DNA of 31,041 bases from a virus: IMG/VR virus record IMGVR_UViG_3300031787_000566, positions 1 through 31,041 of that record, one strand, 5' to 3'. The notes under the pieces were generated by a model. That model was not told the DNA's origin. It did not search any database and saw only the letters and a program-made list of their open reading frames with translations. The position numbers were made by a program, and so were the translations under genes. Shown here piece by piece: positions 30,716 through 31,041 of this stretch (position 1 is its first letter; the number at the start of each line of letters is the position of its first letter).

Positions 30716-31003
30716 ATGAAGCGTGCAAACAAGTCGGACCTCGTGTGGCTCTCGGTTGATCTTGAGTCGCTCCCCGCTGACCTTCAGCGCAAGTTCGCAG
30801 CACACCGCAAGGCTGCAGACGAAGCGCAGAACGCAAAGCGGGCCTTTGAGGCAGCGTTCATCACCGCTGCCCGCAAGGGGAAGAAGGTCGGCGCGAACGA
30901 GAGCTTCGCTTTCGGATATCGTTTCGGAAAGCTGGCGATCGCCATCGTCGAGGACAAGCCGGAAACTGCCCCCAAGGCAGCCAAGGCTGGGTTCTCCCTC
31001 TGA
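30716..31003 (+). CDS. Small rightward phage protein, unknown (95 aa)
   Basis: The only protein gene on the plus strand. ATG 30716 follows a GGAG site 8 nt upstream. The protein has a helical N-terminal half (LPADLQRKFAAHRKAADEAQ, NAKRAFEAAF) and a conserved-looking SFAFGYRFGKLAIAIVED segment, seen in small early-region phage proteins (from memory). Its tail is Lys/Ala/Pro-rich. Divergence from the late genes and its own promoter and hairpin suggest expression at a different stage. Function unknown. Confidence 0.75.
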   Translation: MKRANKSDLVWLSVDLESLPADLQRKFAAHRKAADEAQNAKRAFEAAFITAARKGKKVGANESFAFGYRFGKLAIAIVEDKPETAPKAAKAGFSL

Positions 31004-31014
31004 GCCAACAAACT

Positions 31015-31038
31015 GGGAGGCTGGTTCGCCAGCCTCCC
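31015..31038 (+). terminator. Perfect 10-bp UUCG hairpin after the 95-aa gene
   Basis: gggaggctgg, loop ttcg, ccagcctccc, beginning 11 nt after the TGA stop. The stem is very strong. The window ends three bases later, so any T-run cannot be seen. Confidence 0.75.
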
Positions 31039-31041
31039 AAC

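Noticed and set aside
30469-30836. Short open frames through the 12-bp repeats, both strands
   Set aside because: The 12-bp unit is a multiple of three and keeps frames open artificially (AIGR repeats). No ribosome site or protein-like composition is present.

Overview
The window is a contiguous piece of a tailed double-stranded DNA bacteriophage genome with a podovirus-like (short-tailed) layout. It holds about 36 protein genes and one tRNA, packed with 1-8 nt overlaps (ATGA, GTGA, TAATG junctions) or very short gaps. All but one of the protein genes lie on the minus strand and read leftwards from about 30.26 kb to beyond position 1. One small gene at the right edge reads rightwards. The host cannot be named from the sequence. 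No integrase, repressor, RNA polymerase or DNA replication gene is visible, so lifestyle and early genes must lie outside the window.

Layout in transcription order (right to left): a 352-bp divergent control region with tandem repeats and a tRNA-Thr(UGU); packaging (small terminase, two tiny genes, large terminase, then a strong Rho-independent terminator); head (116-aa protein, portal, small protein, scaffold, major capsid); three structural or decoration-type proteins separated by GC-rich hairpins; a string of seven very small, mostly basic genes (about 20.0-21.4 kb) including a 57-aa holin-like membrane protein; two head-tail adaptor-like proteins; a 1374-aa tail fibre/spike, a 73-aa protein, a 635-aa beta-repeat fibre and a 110-aa structural protein; a compact lysis cassette (M15 endolysin, 56-aa holin, inner-membrane spanin with an overlapping out-of-frame lipoprotein spanin); an 805-aa nozzle-like tail protein; and an ejection (internal virion) module: 115 aa, 263 aa, a GNAT-fold gp13-like protein, a gp14-like protein, a 695-aa protein with a lytic transglycosylase domain, and a protein of more than 1214 aa cut by the left edge.

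The genes fit one programme: terminases and portal package the genome into a scaffold-assembled capsid; adaptors, nozzle and fibres make the short tail; the ejection proteins are carried in the virion and probably open the envelope at infection; holin, endolysin and spanins release progeny.

The most unusual signals are: (1) eight Q-x-x-[L/M]-x-F/L-type motifs spaced 14-34 residues apart in a proline/glycine-rich segment of the giant ejection protein, resembling bacterial sliding-clamp (DnaN) binding peptides such as QLSLPL of Hda and QADMF of DNA polymerase III alpha; (2) an HETLGH zincin-like motif at its cut end; (3) UNCG-loop hairpins after the capsid gene and other genes, and a hairpin that hides the ribosome-binding site of the 105-aa gene; (4) the control region with five perfect 12-bp tandem repeats and three TTTACA-containing repeats; and (5) the cassette of tiny basic proteins containing a second holin candidate.
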